Assembly (NCBI GenBank): GCA_012932295.1
Contig: JAAONU010000001.1
Span: 48,953,134-49,017,133, forward strand
From: Cyclina sinensis
Taxonomy: Eukaryota; Mollusca; Bivalvia; Venerida; Veneridae
DNA: 64,000 nucleotides
Reading direction: 5' to 3'
Of this stretch, positions 58,932-64,000 are shown piece by piece. The notes under the pieces are model-generated. The model saw only the letters and a list, made by a program, of their open reading frames with translations, had not been told where the DNA came from and did not search any database. Position 1 is the first letter of the stretch. Every line of letters starts with the position of its first letter. Position numbers and translations under genes: made by a program.

Positions 58932-61900
58932 TCAAAATCTAACAGAAAGAAAAAAATGACATAAATATGAAAGAAAGACAAAGTCAGAATAGATAATTTG
59001 TAGTCAAAATAAGTAGATCTAGTAATAACAGTCACGTGTTCATAAGGAAAAAAAAATTGTCTGTTGTCATATAACCATTTTCCTCTAACACAAATTATTC
59101 ATGAAATATTTTAAAGACATCAAACATGGACGTTATTTGTCCTAGTAAAGGTAATTATTGTTAATGGCGTAATTTTAAACATCATCGATTTGTTCTGTGT
59201 AACAAACTGTCATATTTCACAACATTTCGCAATATTAGTCAACATGCAAATAGAAATAAACGTTGACAGTTAGATACACCCTCAAGGTGATATGTAGATC
59301 ATAACAGTTGAATGGTGACAATACCATTTTTTTGTTAGTAAGATCTGTAGGAAGTCTCATTTACGAGCCGTTCAGACACCCATTTTCATTTACACGTTTA
59401 TTATGTATCCTAAATCAAAAGTGCGAAGGATATGCGAGTCATAAGAATATATCAATATTCTAAGGCGGAAAGAATACCTGGACTACTTCTTTCATAAATT
59501 AATCTAGATTTCAGAAACTTAAACTTGACCCCCTACGTTCCTTTCATAAACTTGTAATCAGAAACTGGTATTTTGATCGGAGAGCAATTTGTATCAAGTG
59601 TGATCTTTTTCTTAGCCAACTAATAGCAGTCTCTTGCATTTTCATTATCGAAATTACTTTGTTAGATCTACGTTTCTTAAACATCGAAAAACCCGTATTG
59701 TGTGTACACAGAATGTATAGTGTACCTTCATCCTTGCATGTTTTGCAGGAAAAAATACATGAATGCGGACAGACTAGAACTTCATTAGTAAATAAGGTTA
59801 GAAAAGACGGACCAGAAATCTTTACAGTCAGTACTTAATATGCTTGATCAGCGGTTGTCCTAAAGCTAACAGTTTCAAAATCCTATCGTTAATTTAGTCT
59901 TATTTTGCAAACAGGCCTACTGCATATTGATTCTACTGCAAATCAATAATACAAGCACTTAGATCCACTAACCAACTTATTCTCTGTCTCTCAACACACA
60001 ACGCCTTCATGAAGCTGACGAAAATGTATGAGCAATCTGGTTAAGATCACACATACCATGCCTGTAATTGTATATATGTGTATTCATTATTTGCCCAGGT
60101 AAGAAGTGTGTGGTAACTTACAATAAGGTAACAGGAGGGTTTCTGTTTTTCAGTGCAGATATAAACGTAGATTCTATTTAAGTATTAAACAAATTACTAG
60201 TATTATGCTGATTACTAAATATTGTAATAAATTCATGAGGTATAACCCTGGTACATTAAGCCGCTGCCGTCTTCGTGTACTACCAAGAGTGCATGTCGTC
60301 TGCTGACATGCAGGTGCCTCTTTTTCTTGGGTGCGCTCGCCGCATCTGTTCTTTTAACAGTATATATAATATGTATGCACTATGTGACTTACAGGCCCAG
60401 TGGGCCGGGTGTAAGTTGCTGAGTATAACTATGTCTTGTTTATAACTTTGTTATACGATTGCACGTCACTATAACAAAATATATTTCACTTACTTTTACT
60501 TATGTATTTAAATCGAGGTCATGCTGGTCTGTCTCGCAGTAAATAGTTAATCGTATACTTTTGCATAAGTATTGTGTGTACAAGTGACTTGTATTCGTGT
60601 ATTCAAAAACCTTATCTCTACCGTTCAAACTTGTATGCAATATCTTTGATATTATGCAGAACTTTATCTGTACTTACATGTAGCAGCTGGTGATTAAAAT
60701 ATTTAGAATTTTTAAGAAGATTTACTTGGTAGTGATGATATGACAGTATATTTGTACCGTAATTTCATTACAGACACAAACGAATGCAATCAAGCGTTTA
60801 TTTGATTTATTTCAAATTTAATTACATATTTCAGCCAATGTTGGTAGATAAACGTAAATGTTTGATAAATTGAAAAGATAGTGTAAAGAAGAATGGCTTT
60901 AACAAAAAATTAGTTAGGTAAATGAAGTTATGTTGGTGTATAAATTGAAATTAAACTTATGACAGAGTACCAGTTATATTACATGTATATGTTATATTCT
61001 CGAGAAATTATTCTAATTAGAAGGAAAAATGTAGGAAATACGGAAAAACAATTACCTTCACAGATACTCCTGCACTTCAGAACAAACACAACATGGTATA
61101 CGCTAGTAATAATAAGCATATGGCGAGTCTGTACTTGCAAGCGGAAATATTTGCATACAACCAACTGACCACCGTAAATATCGATACTGTTATCGATTTA
61201 AGCTGGTCACGTGGTACTGACCAATACGTAATATAAACATATTATGGATTGACCTCTGGCCTTTACGCATGCATATCAGATGAACGTGTCCGAACATATA
61301 TTTCATCTATAACAATAACATCTTCTCTTTCTCCACAAACATCTGTTCGTCACAAGAGAGTAAAAAATAGTCTCTATTTCTTCAAGTTGTATTATCGTTA
61401 AATATGACCAATGTGCATCAAAAGTCAAAATTATAAAAAACAAAACAAAACAGTGAGTGTTCAGAAAACAAATGTAAAAACATCGTTCACTTCTAAGAGA
61501 TATTCCTTTCAGTATTCCGGGCCAGTCATAATACAATTTTTATGATACCTAGCAGTAAATCTTTTTTCCTCAATGAATACAAGTAGTTAATGTGCTTTTT
61601 TTTTCTTAGGATACTTATCAGAGATTATTGCAAATACACGATGGTAGAATTTCTTTATTTCATTATTATTTACAACAGATTGAATTTAAGTAAAGCACAT
61701 ATGCTATTTTTCTAGGATGAGACGTTCAAAATTTCGCAAAGTTTTAACATTTATGCTTTGAGTCTTTAGATCAGCGGTAGCAGGAATAATTCGTATTAAA
61801 TATGTTTGTAACAGTAGTCTCCCTTAGACCTTTGACAAAGATTCTAATACTAGTACTTTGAAACGAGAGTATTTCCTAGTTCAATAATAAAGAACCCTAT

Positions 61901-62880
61901 TTTCTGTCTAATAACTGAAAACAAAATGAAATAAAAGCATTGAGAGCACTAACAGGATGCACGTCTGTTCATTTCAACAAATGAATTCATTAAAACCACA
62001 TTTAATATCATTGAGCGTATGTAAATATTGAGTATAAATTAATATGTCACGAATACAAATCTGGCTGAAAAAAAACGGGGAAATACCTCCATTGCGAGAA
62101 GGAGTGAAAATATGACTACGACAGGGTCAGTTCATCTAGTCACAATGTTTGAAATGAACATTTACATAGGGATTCCAGTCCTAGAAGAAGGGGAGATTAC
62201 CTAGTTAGGCATGGTGCGTGATAGTTTTTATGACTGGCGAAGCGCAAGATAGTTACAAGTATTCTAACAGGAGAGGTGGTTATTATGACAGGAGAGATAA
62301 TCATTCTTACAGGCGGGGTGACTACTCAAATGCACGAGTTCTTCATCAGATGGAAGGTTCACAGAGGAGAACAGTGGGCGTTGCAGAGAACAAGGTCACA
62401 GGGAAGAAGAGACTAGGTTGTATGCGGGTTTTGGAATGTGCATAACTTTTGTTCTGACTCTCAAAGTGATAATTTCAATTTAAGAAAATAATTGGATAAG
62501 ACACACTTAACGGACAATGAATCATTACATATTACTTGTTATATATGTACGAGAGTTGTTATTTATGTTCATATTATGTTCAGACTCCCCTCTCCCCCCA
62601 CCCCACCCCGCCGGTATTTTTAATCCGGCATTTATCGAATATAAAGGTGATATTATAAAGAAGTAAAGCTTCTTGTTTATAGTATGCTTCGTCTTTTAAT
62701 GAATTCCGCAAATCTTGCATGAAAATATCTCCATAGCAACATAGGTTGCCCTATCTGGGGTACACCATATTTTCAAAAATCGCGAAGTTTCAATGCTTTG
62801 AAAAACATGTCAACAATTACCCTATTATAGATCAGAATTGGCACTAAATCAAGTATCGTCGTTGTGACATCATGATGTTT
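58932..62880. other. Gene-poor stretch upstream of the KLHL gene
   Basis: Contains an R1 repeat copy (59357-59520). No other exon or element boundary could be supported. The 5' non-coding exon and promoter of the KLHL gene should lie here. Confidence 0.4.
59357..59520. repeat. Copy of interspersed repeat R1
   Basis: GAGCCGTTCAGACAC, TTATTATGTATCCTAAA and ATATATCAATATTCTAAGGC occur in the same order as in the split copy at 1370-2830. Confidence 0.55.
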
Positions 62881-62899
62881 TCTCCGTTAAAATTTTAGA

Positions 62900-63850
62900 A
62901 AAGGTTCGTTAAAAACTTGTTTTGCTACACAGAAAATTGCACTGTGAATCGCGCTTATATGGAAGAGAAATTGACATCAGCGTGTCAAGTACAGTTGTGT
63001 TTTCGTGTGTTTAAATGGCATGGACCATTTCGCGAAGGACGGACTTCAATTGAAGACGATGAAAGATGTAGACACTCATCATTTCTATGGCCATCATTCG
63101 TAACTAAAGTAAAAGACATGCTTGATTTCTTCACAGTCACGGTGAACAAAATTCTTTAGAAAGACTTACACTTGCGTAAAGTTAGTGCGCGTTGGGTACC
63201 AAGACTTTTAATTGAACATGAAAAACATATACGGGTTGAGCGGTCTATTGAGTTTCTGGCCAGTCAACAAATCAGGGGGGCAAACACATGTTCATCATTT
63301 TTATGGATAGAAAGGGAATGCTTCTCAAACACAGAGAACCAGTCGGACAGAAAGTAAATGGGCCATAGTTTTCAAAGGTACGTATCATGCTAGATATAAC
63401 AGAATAATTATTAATAGAAAAAATATTTGATAGATCTAATTAATTATTTGTTTAAAAATTAAAAAAAAAATTTTTCTCCACTTAGATTACAGGTTATGCG
63501 GAGGGATCTTACCAGGGCGCTGCGTAAGAAGCGACCGCAGCTTGATTTTGATCGGGTCATTTACAATCAGGATAACGCTCCCTCCCACACCGCATCTGAT
63601 ACCATCCTTAGGTTTTGAGATCTTGAAACATCCAGCCTACTGATCTGATTTAGCCCCAGTGGACTTCATGGTTTTATCCAGAGCCCAAGCGTCAGTTTCC
63701 AGAAATTAAGTTTGACTAGGTGGAAGATTTAGTGAATAGTGTTTAGAGTATTGTGTCCTCGAATACTGAAGATTGGTAAAGCAACATATACAACAAATCA
63801 TGGGTGATGCGCCATGAGAAATGTGTACAAATAAACGGAGGCTCTGTTGA
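62900..63850 (+). pseudogene. Dead mariner-like transposase
   Basis: Pieces of a mariner-family transposase in three frames: CFRVFKWHGPFREGRTSIED (N-terminal helix-turn-helix with the W-RF-EGR--VEDD block, 62995-63060), KVSARWVPRLLIEHEK (63180-63225), and VIYNQDNAPSHTASD (63560-63600), which carries the second catalytic Asp and the DNA-PH-A motif. A stop follows at once and downstream text (SDLAPVDF, near 63645) corresponds to the family's SPDLAP-D-- block. The first catalytic segment is unreadable. Terminal repeats were not found. Confidence 0.7.
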
Positions 63851-64000
63851 GGAAGAATAAATTGAGCACTAGCACTAGACCTGTCATACGTGTGAGTTAA
63901 AGCAGGTTTTGTCACCTGTGACATTTATTGTCGTTTTGACTTCAAAGCCGTACCGTGTCACGGGTATAGGAAGGTAGCTGGGTTTTATGTGTCGTTATGT

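Noticed and set aside
62218..62445. Arg/Tyr/Gly-rich 75-aa frame (RRGGYYDRRDNHSYRRGDYS)
   Set aside because: It looks like an RGG-type sequence but comes from a short run of AGGAGAG/ATTATGAC-type repeats, with no splice or homology support.

Overview
The window is animal nuclear DNA, most likely from a bivalve mollusc. It is AT-rich, its genes are spliced, and most of the sequence is transposon-derived. The molluscan signature is a set of repeats that start with a short hairpin, carry a (CCGTC)n-like run, contain tandem units of about 130-165 bp and end in a second hairpin; this matches the published description of bivalve pearl/CvA and Helentron-associated elements. Only two protein genes are convincing.

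The main gene (+ strand, coding exons 35932-45046) encodes a GW182/TNRC6 protein, the silencing effector that links Argonaute-microRNA complexes to deadenylation. Eight coding exons splice in frame to about 1383 aa: GW-rich N-terminus, UBA, Q-rich region, conserved GKPW and PPPGL motifs, RRM and a W-containing tail. Candidate 5' UTR exons lie upstream (about 23.0, 29.4, 31.5, 34.2, 34.9 and 35.7 kb) and a long AU-rich 3' UTR probably follows. The second gene (- strand, 58883-57144) is an intronless BTB-BACK-Kelch (KLHL-type) protein, a likely Cullin-3 substrate adaptor, transcribed towards the TNRC6 gene.

Layout: 1-8 kb holds four non-autonomous DNA transposons: two with long inverted repeats built from iterated GGACAAAA motifs, one TA-flanked pogo-like MITE and one hAT-like MITE with an 8-bp target duplication. 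8-13 kb is mostly featureless apart from a second hAT-like element and a large palindrome. 13.8-16.9 kb is a nest of hairpin-capped tandem-array elements. 18.5 kb has a long near-perfect hairpin. 20-21.3 kb is a decayed tandem repeat into which a tiny LTR retrotransposon (398 bp) inserted; its LTRs carry a tRNA-like Pol III promoter. 22.8-26.3 kb has promoter-like sequence and a damaged coding region split by a LINE with a 10-bp target duplication. 26.4-34 kb is again array elements plus a LINE tail. 35.7-45 kb is TNRC6. 53-56 kb has a nested MULE-like element and a 34-bp minisatellite. 57-59 kb is the KLHL gene. 62.9-63.9 kb is a dead mariner-like transposase.

The most interesting items are the tRNA-bearing TRIM at 20566-20963, the two GGACAAAA inverted-repeat elements, and the set of hairpin-capped families in which different end hairpins share one internal core. 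All coordinates and alignments were read by eye; no database search was possible.
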